From Sphagnum compactum (Eukaryota > Bryophyta > Sphagnopsida > Sphagnales), in NCBI GenBank assembly GCA_965153455.1, contig OZ234496.1, forward strand, positions 18,902,304 to 18,966,303: a stretch of DNA of 64,000 nt, in the 5' to 3' direction. Below the pieces are notes generated by a model that was not told where the DNA came from, made no database searches, and saw only the letters and a program-made list of their open reading frames with translations. Shown piece after piece: positions 1 to 14,200 of this stretch (the stretch's first letter is position 1; every line of letters begins with the position of its first letter). A program made the translations under genes and the position numbers.

Positions 1-3000
1 AACATAGGAATGTAAATATGTAAAAGGTTTCAAACTTTCAAAATTCCCATAATGAGTGGGCACAAAACCTTCAAAAACATCACAAATTTTGTAGTCTAAT
101 TTCCCAATGGTGATTACTAACTTCATTTTCCTTACTATTGTTATGTAATAGTTTGATCAAATGTGTTTCACTTACTTTGCATAAGATCCCAAAAAAAAAA
201 AAAACCCCACGCAACTCAAAGTTGAAGATGTGAAAAGGAGTTGGAGGAGTGAAATGTAAATGCAAATGATGTGAAAAGGAATTAGAAGGCATTACATATC
301 AACATATCTCTCAACTTGTGTTTATGAAAAACTAAAATAAGTTGAAGACATGTCTATTGTGGTGGTAATGAATATATAAAAGGAAATCAATGTTCGTGAT
401 CCCACAAGTAAAAGCCCAACCACCTTCTACATTGAAGTTTTTAAAAAATAAGTTTTAGAAAAAAAATACAATTTTTAAAGTTGCAACATGACTTTAGAAT
501 CAATAAAAAATACAAGTGATATAATCAAACATAAGACTTGGCACTTTAGACTCCCATAACTTTTCAACTTTTATGAAGTTTAAAACTAAGAAAAGTTAGG
601 GAGATGGAAGTCTAAAATGCCTTCCAATGCCAAATTGAATGTTCATTTGGGCACACATGTGGCGTGAGTTGCTTCTAAGAACTAACAATTGAAATCTAAC
701 GTTGAATAATGTGTAGTTGAAGTGCGATTGAATAAATAGTGGTGCACGAAAGACATAGACATCAATTGTCTTGGAGAACAAAGTCATTTTCAACTAATGT
801 AGAAGTATGTAAATTTCAAATTTAACGTATCAATCTTGTTTTGCAATGTTGAGTGGTGGGTGGAATCATGGAGTGCTTGCAAGTTACTTGATAGAATGTC
901 CATTGCTTGAAGAGAATCGTCTTCTTCATTCATCTATCTTATGTCCACACAATGCTTGTTGCTTAATTTGTTGCTTGAGGGAAGAATGATAATGTGTTGT
1001 AACCAAATGGTATAGATTGTTGGATTGTTTGAAGTAATTAAAATAATATTTAGAATTAATGTATCATCTAAACTTAAATTAAAAAATACGGAGAACTCAA
1101 AATATGTTCATGGATGCACATGCATAAAAGTTTAGGATAACTCAAGAATAGATAAGCAACAATGTGAAGGAGACCATCAACATGTCATGATTTAATGATA
1201 AGGAGATAACTTGGGGAGAAAGATTTACAAAATAGAAATTTCACTCCATTGAAAAGCCTTGAAAAGGGTGACGTGGCTAGCAATGTGTAAGGTAATTAGC
1301 CTTTATTAGTTGGCTACATTTTGATAAATAGACGAGATGTATTATAAAAACTAAAAACAAACTTGTCAAAGAATATTGCAAGTTAGAGTGTGCAAGTTGA
1401 CATGCACAAGTTGAAATGTGTAAGTTGGTGTGCGAGTTGAATTGTTCAAGGCATCCAATAAGCAAGCTAATGAACCAACAAGCCAATAGTGTAGACATTT
1501 AGCATACCAATTCGATAGTCAAGCCCTAAATGGTGTAAAAACATTAGGGGCACATAAATATAAAAAAGGGGAAAAGAAAAAGGAAAAGGAGTTCACCATT
1601 TTGGAGTAGAAAGATGTAGACAAATCTTGTAGAAAAGTACCCATGTAATACAAGAAAGGATATATTATGTTGTGAAAGTTATGGTGTATGAGAGCAAGGA
1701 GAAAAAAATTGAATACATGTGAGGTTCATTGGTATGAATGAAACGTTGATAATGTTTTAGTGTTCTAGTATTTTTAGTGGGTCCAATACTGGAATTAGAA
1801 TTTGTCTAATATTGGACTTAATGAATTCATGTTTAATCAATTGCATTTTTGTTCATGCTTCTTGGTACATCTACTTTGGTCATTAGGTACTTGGTATTTA
1901 GGTGGATGGTAAATAATAAGTTCCTAATAGTGTATCTATTTGGTTGAGAATTCTCTAACAAAATTAAATTAACACAATGGTAGGAACCCATGCAAAAACC
2001 TTGCTTGTTTGAAATTTTCATTATGTATTCATGCAAATGTTATAAAGGAGTCAATGGAACATTTTGCCATAAATTTAACTTACTTCCAATGAAGAATAAC
2101 TTTAAAATTAAATGCAATCAAGGATATAAAGAAACTCAAATTGAAGAAAACAACCTGATGGTTGGTGCACAAGGTGACAAAGGAAAGAATTAGATAAGTT
2201 CCTTGAATGCTTAGGAATTGAACCCCCTTATATTAATAAAAAACAATACCAAGGATTTGAAAGACAAAAAAAAATGTATTGAAAGTGAAGATCCATATGT
2301 CATAATTATGAATTCCACCCAAAATATATAATCCATAAACATAAATTTACAAGCCTTTGCTATCATGTCCAACCTTTTACCATTCCAAATAGTCCTATTT
2401 GTTACCATGGATAATTTAAAAGCAAGGAAATGTTTATTACAAGTCAAGCTTTTGCATGCGATTTGTGTGTTGGTTTAGGGTTAAACTTGGTTTGAATTGG
2501 TACACATGAACTTGGCCACTTGATGATGGCCTTAGTTTAAAAATAGTTACAATTCCAAATCTCTCACATCCTTATTCAATCTTACTAAACCATTACTATA
2601 GCTATGGCATAGGTGTACCTACCCAATGGTTGACATTGATTGAAGGATGGGATCAATGGATTACATTGAAAGCCTTATAGACATAAACCCATGGGACAAA
2701 ATTGGAGAGGAAAACTGGAACCCAAATTTTATTGAAATTCAAAATGCAAACAAAAATATATTGGGATCCATACAAGATGTGTTTCACCATTCTGTTCAAG
2801 TTATGAACAGTTGAAATCTCCACACCCTTTACATGACATGTAACCAATAGAAGTCAAGAATATGTGAAATATCATAAGAAGGCCCCTTTGGATGGCTATG
2901 ATGGTGCTATTGAAAAGTAATGGCAGTGGAAATGGCCCAACCTAGGTGGTTCTTGAAAGGGTTTTCTTTTCAAACAATGAAATGATGCTCTTGATCTTAA

Positions 3001-3194
3001 AGGTTGGGAACTCGATTGACCTTGACAATAATGGAAAAACAACAACTTGGGAAATGATAATGCTTTTGGGTACTAAATTCGCTTCAGAAGAAAAAAAGAA
3101 TGAAAAGTTTTTTGTAGGAATCCTAGTTTTGGGAGCCATGAAAAAAAACTCCTAGCCTCAAAGGTTGAGGGTCTAGTTCACCTTAGAAGCTAAA

Positions 3195-3233
3195 GAAACC
3201 AAGCTACTTTCATAGTAAAAGGTAGCTTGGTTT
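3195..3233. repeat. 12-bp perfect inverted repeat (hairpin)
   Basis: The arm AAACCAAGCTAC (3195-3206) is matched by its reverse complement GTAGCTTGGTTT (3222-3233) across a 15-bp loop, followed by a T tract. It could be a MITE remnant or a chance hairpin. No target-site duplication was found. Confidence 0.6.
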
Positions 3234-4979
3234 TTTTCCTTCATTTGAAATACTTATACCTTCAAAAAAACAAGAATTTTATAAAGAGAATGAAATGAAT
3301 AAGTTAGTTGTAAATACTTATCTATTGGTTGGTTTCTTGTAGTTTTCAATAAACTTCTTATAAAATGGTAAAAGTTTCTTTATGTATTTTCCCAAAACCT
3401 TGAAAATCCGAATAATGTATAAATTTTTTTCACATACAAAGTAAGAAAAATAGGGTTTGCAAACCTATATTTTTTGCAAAAAAATCACAACCATCAACAA
3501 ATCCAACCCTTATAACAAAAATAACAATTGAACCTCTCCAATGTTCATCAAGTCAATTTTCAAATGGATGAAGTTGCACAATTGTTCACAATTTCTTTAT
3601 GCCCACCATAATTATTGTCTTTTTTCTTTGTTTGGGGTTAGTCCACATATATGTGGTTCATATTTTTCTTGGAGCTCTTCCCTTCTTTTCCTCGTCTTTG
3701 ACATCTTACATCTATCATGCATTGAAAGATATGAACCGACTTTTCTTCACTCTTTTGTTCACATTTCAGCACTAGTAAGATAAACCCATTTCAATACTTA
3801 TTTCATAAGTAGTTAATCCTTTTCTTGGTTCACATCCATGATGGCAAATCTTTTGGGAATCCAACTACGGTTAAATTATTCAATTCAGAGAATCTAACTT
3901 GAATTAATGTTTTATCCAATTGGACTCCATGACATAATGGAAGGGGACTTACTTGTACATAAACATATCCTATATATACAAAAAATATAAAAGGTTTTTT
4001 TTCCATTATTTGTTTAATTTTGTAAATGTTAATAATTTTACTTCAATGTAGACCTTGTTTTCCTACCTTTTTATACATTTGTGGCCTTTCTTTTATACCA
4101 TTAACAATCAATATTTTGTATTTGTTGTCACTTCATAATATACATATAACATGGAATCTTACATTTACATGGAAATCACATTAATGAAATCATGATCATC
4201 TCTATATAATTTTGTATTATTTTCAAAGTTCTACATCCGTAATGAAACCCTAAATACACTAGCTTTAATTTCCTACACAACCAATGATTAATAGTTTTAA
4301 TGCAATTGCATATTCCCATCTAGTGAATGGTGAAAAAACATGGGTGCTTGCTTATGTGAAAAACAACCTTTTGAATGCACTTGTGAAGATAAACAATTCA
4401 CATGATTTCATTTGTGTTCAATGGAAAGGGAAGTTGTGGGATGAACATTCCACATACCTTTAGTTTTCAATAAAAAATGTTCAATTTTCTTCACTCCAAT
4501 ATTCCATCATGTTCTTTTAATGATATGCAATATATCAATTACAATATCTCTTAAAGTAAATAATTATTCATTCATACTCATTCATTTAGTTTTTTATGGA
4601 ATTGGTTGGTTTTAGTATGAGAATTTGTGTTAGTGGAAACATCATTACCTTGCAACTAAACCTTTGAAATAATTAATCTACAACTACGTTGCAACTATCC
4701 AATGGAAATATAGGGAATTAAATAATAAAAATGCCATGTCAAAATTTTGTGGAGTTTTATTGTAGTTACATATTAATCCCAAGACGAACCTTTTATGTAA
4801 ATGAATGTACACATTGTATATATGGTTTTGGACAATCATGTTTGGTTTTGTTAACAAGTTGCACGAAAATCACATATGACAATTATAATACAGTTTTAAA
4901 ATAAATGAAACATTCAAATCAACAACTTATTTGTAACTATTTTACAACTAGTATATTGGATTTTCATGTAGTTACCCAA

Positions 4980-5016
4980 CTACTACTACTACTACTACTA
5001 ATAATAATAATAATAA
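4980..5016. repeat. Compound trinucleotide microsatellite (ACT)n(AAT)n
   Basis: About six TAC/ACT units run directly into about six AAT units, in an otherwise AT-rich stretch with no gene. Confidence 0.9.
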
Positions 5017-6976
5017 GCTAGGCTACCATAAACTAGCCTAACATATTTAAAAGTTAATAATTAATAGCTAGCTTATGATATTATTTAATAATAATAATAT
5101 TTATTATAAATTAGTATCTAGGTTTTAGATTAATAGTTAATATTATTATTTACTAACTATTATGAATTACAATGGTTATTATATTTAGTAGATAAACTAT
5201 GCTAAGATAGAATTGCCCATCATTGATCATTGGCTAATGATTGAAATTTTTTGGATATTTATTGTATGTTGTTTATTTTGTGTGATGTAAAACATCATGG
5301 GAATGCCAACATAAGCTCTACATTATATGTTTCAACTTAAAGGCAAAAGAACAACATAGAAGAAACACAAATTATGTCGAATTCACATTGTGTGTTTAAA
5401 AAAAAAATGACATTTTATTTTTAAACCTCATATCTTCCTTGTTTTTTTGTCTATTTTCAACAATCTAAAGTGCTACGGGTGTGTCAAGTTAAGATTTACA
5501 TTAATTATTTGAATTATAATGGTAAAAAAATAACATAGAAAATCCATGAAGAAGATGAATGTGTTAAATCTTAAAATGTGAATTAGGCCAATGACCAAAC
5601 ATTAACTTCACTTACTTTTGACAACCATACCTTCTTCATTTTGTGTCATTTTTGAGCAGATTAAATAGGTAAGGGTGTACTAATTCAAGGTCCAAAAAAG
5701 CCTTTGCCATTTGGAAATCAAAGGGACAATGTATTAAAATCTAAAGCTTTTGAAAGCTTGAATGTTTGTTCATTATAATGTATTGTAATATTTGTAAGTA
5801 AATTGCAACTAAGATGCAATTAAATTTTTTAATCCCATATTGTTTGTCCTACTTTTTAAGTTTATAAAATATATAATTAAATGCACTAGGAGTATTAAAA
5901 AAATGATCTTTGGAATAAACCAATAAAAAATGGTTTGGCCCTCAAGGTTAAACCCAAAATAAAATAGGATTATCCCAAATTACTTACCTATTGAGCCCAA
6001 ACCTACCTACATATCTACCAAGTCCTAAATACCTACTTACCTAACTTAAGAACTGTAGGTAATAATCTAAGGTTAAAAGGGAATTTGCATAAACATGAGT
6101 GTGTTAACTTTTTTTGTCTGAAAATTGATGCAACTTTTATTTGCATCAACATTGGTTCACATGTATTTAGTGGTTATACTCCACTACCAAAGTGATATGT
6201 GACATTCTTATTCCAACACACAATGGGGGTGAAATGTGTGAAAATGCTTGTGGTCATGGTGTATTTAATGATGTCCCTCCAAGTTGAACATTCAATGCTT
6301 TTGTTTAGCAAAAGAATATTAAACATTATTGCATGGCCAAAATCATATCAACAAAAACAAGTATTGGCATTTTTGCTTTGTGTTATGATGGTTAATGGTC
6401 TAGTTTCAAAGGTGCCCTTCGTGAATGTCATTTATTCTAATTTTGTCATGACAACTTGAACCATTGACCAAAAGGTTCAAAAAGGGAATATGTTGTTGAT
6501 AGGTCCCATGTACTTGCATTATGGCCATCCAAGAAGGGACAAATATAATTCAAGATGAGGTTAAGAAGTTGGTTTTTATTTTTATGAGCAATTTAAATGT
6601 TCTCCTCTAAATCTTTTTGGTGGTGAGAGTTTTATCCTTGTGCATCAACCATTGAATATATATTCTTGGCCAACATCCTACAACATTTGTTGCTCTAAGA
6701 TCTTCAAATTTTAAAATCAACATCAAAATAAGAAGGGAAGTTAGTCGTCTTTTGCAATAAATTGTTTTGCCACCCAAACAAGTTCTTCCACTAAGGTATG
6801 GATTCATATATAACATCACTTTTAGTGTGGCCCAAAACATAAAACAATATAAAGTGACAATAAAAAGTTTCTTTACTTACATTTGCATGGATTTTATCAC
6901 AATGTTGATAAGTTCATTGGGTGGGAGAAGGAAGCGAGTGCATTATAAGCACATCTATTACATTCTCCAACATGTT

Positions 6977-7490
6977 ACACGCAGGCTGCCCCATGTTAGT
7001 GGCTTTCCATTAGGTTGCTATGATCAGGGTGTTCATACAGCCTGCCCCATGTCAGTGGCTTTCCATTAGGTTGCTATGATCATGGTAACACACAGCCGGC
7101 AATGTTAGTGGCTTTCTATTAGGTTGTTACGATCAGGGTTACACACAGCCTGCCCCATATCAGTGGCTTTCCATTAGGTTGTTATGATCAGGGTTACACA
7201 CAGCCTGCCCCATGTTAGTTGGCTTTCCATTAGGTTGTTATGATCAGGGTTACACACAGCCTGCCCCATGTCAGTGGCTTTCCATTAGGTTGTTATGATC
7301 AGGGTTACACACAGCCTGCCCCATATCAGTGGTTTTCCATTAGGTTGTTATGATCAGGGTTACACACAGCCTGCCCCATGTCAGTGGGCTTTCCATTAGG
7401 TTGTTATGATCATGGTTACACACAGCCTGCCCCATGTCAGTGGGCTTTCCATTAGGTTGTTATGATCACACAGCCTAATGGAAAGAGACC
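6977..7490. repeat. Minisatellite, ~56-bp unit, about nine copies, upstream of LON2
   Basis: The core CTGCCCCATGTCAGTGG, the segment CTTTCCATTAGG and the segment TATGATCAGGGTTACACACA recur in the same order with a spacing of 55-57 bp. Copies start near 6985, 7042, 7097, 7150, 7205, 7261, 7316, 7371 and 7428. Copies are contiguous, so this is not a CRISPR-like array. The array ends about 400 bp before the LON2 start codon. At its right end, CCTAATGGAAAG (about 7479-7490) is the reverse complement of the unit segment CTTTCCATTAGG and could pair with the last copy. Confidence 0.95.
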
Positions 7491-7891
7491 CTGAAGTAGT
7501 AAATACTAAACCGTTATTTGAATGCAATGGGAGGAGTTTAGTTTTCAAAGCTTCACATTGTGAAGAGCCAGGTGATGATCATCTTTCTCCAGGAGAGATT
7601 TTGAAATTAGCCCACAAACTTTAAAACCTGAGCCCTAAAGATCAGGGGGTGGATAAGCCATTAGGAGCTTTGATTGTTTGGATTAAATTCTCTCCAAGGA
7701 AAAAAAAAGGCTTATTTTGCCCACCGAAAGATGATCTCAGTGTTACCAACATGTGCCTTTTGCCGTGTGTGTGTGTTTGGGTTTTTTTTTGGGAGCGTGT
7801 TTTTGCCGCTTCCTTCCCGTAACTAGGTACCCTGTTTTTTCTACCTGTTCTTTTGTTTTTCTCAACGTGCGTTACTTGTGAGCAGAGAGCG

Positions 7892-8163
7892 ATGGCGGAG
7901 CACTTCGATCTGCCTTCCACCATCGCCATTCTTCCTTTCCGCAATAAGGTCCTCCTTCCCGGTTGCGTGATCGGCATTCGTTGCACTTCAGCTGCCGAGT
8001 AAATGCGCCTTCCTTTCTTCTTCTTCTTGTAGTTACTTTCTCCTCCCTTTTTGGGTGCCTGGGGGAGGGGGCTTGGTGTATTTTGGTCGCTGGAATTTGA
8101 GAGAATTTTGTGGAATTGCGCGAGAACGTCTTCCATCCTGTCTGCCAAATTCTCAAATTCTCT

Positions 8164-8226
<63 letters not shown>

Positions 8227-11200
8227 ACATGCAATTGAAGTATCAAGAGAGGGAGAGGGAAAGTGGTTACCTTTGCAGAATTTCCTATCCAAATTCTCGA
8301 GTTTGTACTGGGATTTTGCCAAGAGGAGGAGTACGAGTAGTAGTAGGAGGAGGAAATAGTGTTGGTCACAACTTACAGTTCGTCTGAGGATTATTATTGC
8401 TAGGGTTTTGAAAGTGGATGATGATGCCTTTGGAAAGACTGATTTTGTGTCCAATTCTTCCCTCAAAGACTCTCTGAAGTCCCCCTTGAATCCCGTATTT
8501 CACATTAGTCATGATAGCACCATGTTATAGCCATGATAGTACTTGTGCCTTTGTGAGATTTTGAACTCATGATCATTTGCAAGGTGGCCATGTTGTTGGC
8601 TTGTTCCGACTTTTGTGGTCCATTGTGCTAATTCGAGAGGTTGTGTCATTTGTCTTTGCGAGCTTCTAGTCTAGTGATATGCAATTGGTATCTCAGATTT
8701 GGTCATGAGACATTGTCCTGTATGGATTGTTATTATGATGTGATATGCTCTGTTTGTGTGCACTCTGTGTGTGATCATCAATTGTTAAGGAGGTGTTTTG
8801 TGTGTTTAGTGTGCGATTGGTGGAGCGGGAGCTATGGCAAAAGAAAGACCTTGAGGGCTTGATTGGAGTTGTGCCAATGCATGATAGTCAGGCTTCTGAG
8901 CAGCCTTTATCTCCAAGAGTCTCTGGATTGCAATCTATACCAGAAGGTAAGAACCTTTGTCTAATGCATAACTGATTAAAAACTCCTTTATCTCCAAGAG
9001 TCTCTGGATTCCAATCTCTAGTGGAAGGTAAGAACCTTTGTCTAATGCATACCGATTTAAAACTTCTGTGATGGGAGAATTTCAACTGCTGGAGGTTTTT
9101 CCTCATTTTCAAGCAGATTTGCAGTGACCTGGTTCAGCCATCAGAGCTTTTACAGAACAGACCATTAAGGCTGTCGTCATAGTATTGAACTTATTGAAGA
9201 TGTTTCTCTGGTGCAGGTATAGCAACCGGAGGTGGGGGGAGAGAGAGTTCTGGGGCAGCACGAGTTCCTTCAGATTTACAACCCCCTCTGGACCAACCAA
9301 CTGGAGCTGGTGAGAGAATTCACTGGCATCCAAGGTACCTTCTCTTTCCTGAGTTTTTGTCACAAACATTGCTGTGGGGCTCTGAGATATGATTTCATTA
9401 ATGTTGTGTTAGAGTACTGGGATAGAACATCACTAAAACTCTCTCTTTGAGGGAAAGTAGAGTGATGCTTTATTTTATGGAATTATTGGATCAGGGGTGT
9501 TGCAGCCAGAGCGCTTGCGCTACAGCAGCACATGGAGAAGGTGACCGGCCGTGTGACATACACAGTGATTCTTGAAGGATGGTGCCGATTTGGTGTGCAA
9601 GCGTTAAATGCATGTGACTTGTACAACACCGCTCATGTGACACAGCTTGATTATACCAAATCTGGTACTTCAATGTTTGCTATCAACCCTCCACAAAATT
9701 AGGGTTTGTAAACCCATTGATCATCTGGTTTATCTTGCCTTGTACTTAGCGCATGTCAATGTTGTTGCCCTGATGTCAAGAACAGGAACAAGATATGTCT
9801 ACCAAGCAGAAAGTGGAAGGCTGAGTGTCTTGTGTTGGGGCATGGTTTGGGGTGATTGTCATTTTCGGTCTAGAGATGGAACAGGCTGAGAGTGATCCTG
9901 AGGTACAAGTACTTGCACGCCAGTTCAAATCTGTGGCAGGAGATTTAATCTCTCTTCTTCAGCAGGTGCTTACTACTTTTCTGCTTGTCTGCATTCCAAA
10001 TTGTGCATTGTGAAGCTCACCTTACTGTTGTGTTTATTTATGGGAAAGGACTGTACAGATTTCTACCTGCCTGGTGTGCTGCAGAGTTTTCCCCCATTAG
10101 GAGCGTTTGCAGAATAGGATTCTGTGTGCTGGGATGTATGTTTGGATTAGAAGCTTGAGACTCACCATTGGCTTTATCAGATTTTTTTGTATGCTGTTAT
10201 TTTATCAGAAGCACAAGACACTGGAGTCTACCAAGCTGCTGCTGGAGACTGCAGCAGCACACAGGTTGGCAGACATTTTTGTTGCCAGCTTTGAGGGGAG
10301 TTTTGACAAGCGCCTTGCCATGCTTGATGCTATAGACCTTCGAAAGCGCCTTTCAAAGGCTATTGAGATCATCACTCGACATGTTCAGGTGTTCTTCTCT
10401 TCTGTACAGATTATTTGTAAATGTCTGTTCTTCCAACTGATGGCTGTGAATTGAAAAATTAAGAAAGTGGCTTGTTTGGGTGTTTTGCACAGGCTCTCAG
10501 AGTAGCAGAGAAAATATCATCGAAGGTGGAAGGACAATTATCTAAGTCCCAAAAATCTGTGCTTCGACAGCAGGTATAGAGCCTCAGCCATGCCCTATCT
10601 GATTTGTAGTCAAGCTGCATGCAGTTGCAGGTTTGTAGATCATTACATGTGCAGTATATAGCTGCCAGAACAACCAAGGAGAATGACAAAAGCTGATTCA
10701 ACAGATAAGGGCCATAACAGACGAGCTGGGGGATAATGATGATGATGAAGATGATGTCGTTGCGCTAGAAAGAAAGATGCAAAGTGTTGGCATGCCTGCC
10801 AATGTTTGGAAGCATGCTCAAAGGGAGCTCAGGTAATTCAGTTCTTGAAGCTATCACTACCAACATGGATTGAATGTAACTTCAAGGTTGTACTTGCCAG
10901 TCTAGGTTGTTAATGTAAACTTGAAACCTGAAAAGAATTGATTCTGGAATGCTTGTCAGCTGAATTGAGAAGTAACATGTCACGGACAGGTCTGTGCTCT
11001 GTTACATTGTAGGTATTATTTTTACGTATTGTTTGGGGTTTCAGAGACTGCTTTATCGAGCATTTTGTATTCCTGCTAAGGTGATAGATCACAACTAATG
11101 GAACACTTGATACAGACGATTAAGAAAGATGCAGCCACAGCAACCAGGTTATGGTGGTTCCCGCACTTATTTAGAGGTGCTAGCAGAGCTGCCATGGCAA

Positions 11201-14200
11201 ATCAGCAGTGAGGAGCAGGAGATTGATCTGGTGGCTGCAAAAGAGCAGCTAGACAGTGAGCACTATGGCCTTGCTAAAGTGAAGAAGCGCATTATCGAAT
11301 ATCTGGCTGTCCGCAAGGTCTCTTCCATGTTATTTGCTCTAACTCGTGGTTGCAGGATTGGTTGTTTTTTATTATCTGTTTCTGGATAGAAGCAACTTTG
11401 TATACTGTCTAGAATGGGAAGTTTGGTTCAAGTTCTATTCATTTTGTGATGAGGCTGAAAGTTCAAAAACTTTTGGATTTTTGACAGCTAAAGCCAGATG
11501 CTAGAGGACCAGTTCTTTGCTTTGTGGGGCCACCAGGAGTGGGCAAAACCTCATTGGCATCATCAATTGCTGGAGCACTAGGGAGGCGGTTCATTCGCTT
11601 ATCACTAGGTGGGGTGAAAGATGAGGCTGACATCAGAGGGCATCGCAGAACCTACATAGGAAGCATGCCAGGCCGACTTATTGAGGGCATCAAGGTAGAT
11701 TTATGTTTCTTGTAGCTTGTAATCTGTGACAGGCATAGGATGTTACTATTTTTGATGTGTTTTGAGAGCTAATGATGCTTCATTGAGGTTTATGGGTGCA
11801 GAGAGTTGGGGTAAACAACCCTGTAATGCTATTGGATGAGATAGACAAGACAGGGGCTGATGTCCGTGGTGATCCAGCTGCAGCTCTGCTTGAAGTTCTC
11901 GATCCTGAACAAAACAAGACATTCAATGATCAGTATCCTGTTCCATATTCTGCACAATGATTTGTCATAGTTTTCTGGTATCTACATGTGATTTTTTATC
12001 TTAAAAAGTTGGATTGAGCTTAACTCAAATTGCAATCAGCTACCTCAATGTGCCATTTGATGTATCGAAGGTGGTGTTTGTTGCAACTGCAAACAGAGTT
12101 CAGACCATGCCAGCACCTCTCTTAGATCGAATGGAGGTCATTGAGCTGCCTGGTTACACACCTGAAGAGAAGTTGTGTATTGCTACTCGACATCTTATTC
12201 CCCGTGTTCTTGAGCAGCATGGTGTCACAAACAGACACATACAAATTCCTGAGGTATTCTGATGCCTTCCTGGCCTCTCTTTTTTCATTGAGTTTTAGGT
12301 GAGATGAGCATCACCTTTGAGTTTTTACCATTGTCTTTCTGAGTTCAGAGGATTTAAATCGTAGTGAAAGGAGGATACTGATGGATTGAGCACTAATTAG
12401 GTTTTGTGTTCATGACCTTGGCGACAATCACAGCTCACCTATTACTTGAGTTTACCTGATGTCCCACTATGAGAGATGCTCATTAGATCATTGAAGTTAT
12501 TAGGCTTGTGGGCTTCATTAGTGTCTGGGTTTATCAAGAAGAGGTTCATCAGTAACTGGAATCCTTCCCAGCTCAGATAGGTTTGACCTCATGGAAGGAT
12601 ATTTAAGTTCACACTGGCATTGTTGGGATGTGTAAAGCCAATGGTTGAGCTCATAATTCAGCGATACACCAGAGAAGCAGGGGTGCGGAATTTGGAGCGT
12701 CACTTGGCAGCACTTGCTCGAGCAGCAGCAGTTAAAGTGGCAGAGAGCGAGCAGGCAATGAAGGTGACAAGGGACATGACACCAGAGGCATCACAACTGA
12801 TGGATCATTGGGGAGGTAGAGGAGGGCTTGGGGAAGGAGGTGACATAGAAATGGAAGTAGAGGCTGTGGGCATTAGTGGTCAAAAAGTTGCCAGTGCCTT
12901 GATGGATCTAGAGCCTTTGATTGTTGATGAGGCAATGCTTGAAGTAGTGCTCGGGGTAAAGCTCTACTAACCCATCATCTTTCATTCTTGAAGATGAAAC
13001 CTTTTTACTTGACTTTGTATATATATATCTAACTTGTCTGGATGGAGTTGTTTGGTGTTGTTTCAATCCTGGGATGTGCTAACACCCTTTGAGTATGTGA
13101 CAAGTGGTCTGTGGATATGCAGCCACCCAAGTTTGATGGGAAGGAAGCAGCTGAGCGAGTCGCAACTCCAGGTGTTGCAGTAGGTTTAGTATGGACAATA
13201 GTTGGTGGTGAGGTTCAGTTTGTGGAGGCTTCAACAATGCTTGGAAAGGGGGATCTACATTTGACGGGACAACTGGGAGATGTCATCAAAGAATCAGCGC
13301 AAATTGCTCTGACCTGGGTGAGACAATCTAAACTCTGAAAACTTCTTAAAACATGCTCCCCACTTTCTGGCTTTGAAGTTTGTGAGGATATAGACAGTGT
13401 TGTGCAATATATCCTTCAAGCTTGAGGCATATAAGCTCAAAGGTCCATGCTTTTGATTGGATTCAGATTTAACAATCAGGCTTGTTTGGTGTAGGTTCGA
13501 GCTAGAGCTGCAGAGCTGAAGTTGCCGATCGCTGAAGCAGGGAGCCTGCTCAAAGACCGTGACATCCATATCCACTTTCCAGCTGGAGCTGTTCCAAAAG
13601 ATGGTCCATCAGCAGGTGTGACGCTAGTTACTGCCTTGGTGTCTCTGTTTGGGAAGCGCTGTGTACGGGCTGATACAGCCATGACTGGTGAAATGACTCT
13701 GCGAGGGCTGGTTCTTCCTGTTGGTGGCATCAAGGATAAGGTACTTGACAGGCTACATGCTTCCATGTCTTGGTTATTCTTGTCCCAAGAACTAATCTAT
13801 TTTTACATCTTCATCCATTTGCTACTCATGATTTCAGTTTGATTGTCAGCCATTCTTCTCCTCTCATGCAAGTGTAAAATAGCAATGAAGTGAAATGATA
13901 AACTGAAACACAACCTAGTTTTCTGTGCCTAGATTGTTGCAGTTTTTGCCACCAATTCTCAGTCTTTTGTGGTTCTTCAATGCAAGAGTGAAAGAAGTGT
14001 TGTCACTGCTTATTAGAAAAAAAACTGAGACACTCGAGCAGTTCATGCTCAACACAAAGCGAATAGTCTTGTTCCTGAGCTCTACTGGTTTCACAGATAC
14101 TAGCAGCACATCGATGTGGCATAAGGAGAGTGATACTGCCAGACCGTAATAGAAAAGATCTACAAGAGGTGCCTGCTGCCATCATTGCCAACATGGAGGC

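Larger units (their letters stand above)
1..6970. other. AT-rich intergenic region, no gene recognised
   Basis: The DNA is very AT-rich and full of short open frames that lack codon bias, splice logic or any recognisable motif. It holds a trinucleotide microsatellite near 4980-5016 and a perfect short inverted repeat at 3195-3233. I see no RNA gene and no recognisable transposase. It may contain transposon relics too old for me to identify. Confidence 0.6.

Noticed and set aside
6977-7490. CRISPR-like array
   Set aside because: Repeats are contiguous with no unique spacers, in a eukaryotic genome; it is a minisatellite.
7642-8466. 274-codon minus-strand open frame and overlapping frames on both strands
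   Set aside because: It runs antisense through LON2 exon 1 and the CT/CA microsatellite. Its composition (poly-Cys/Val, poly-Glu/Arg) is a repeat artefact.
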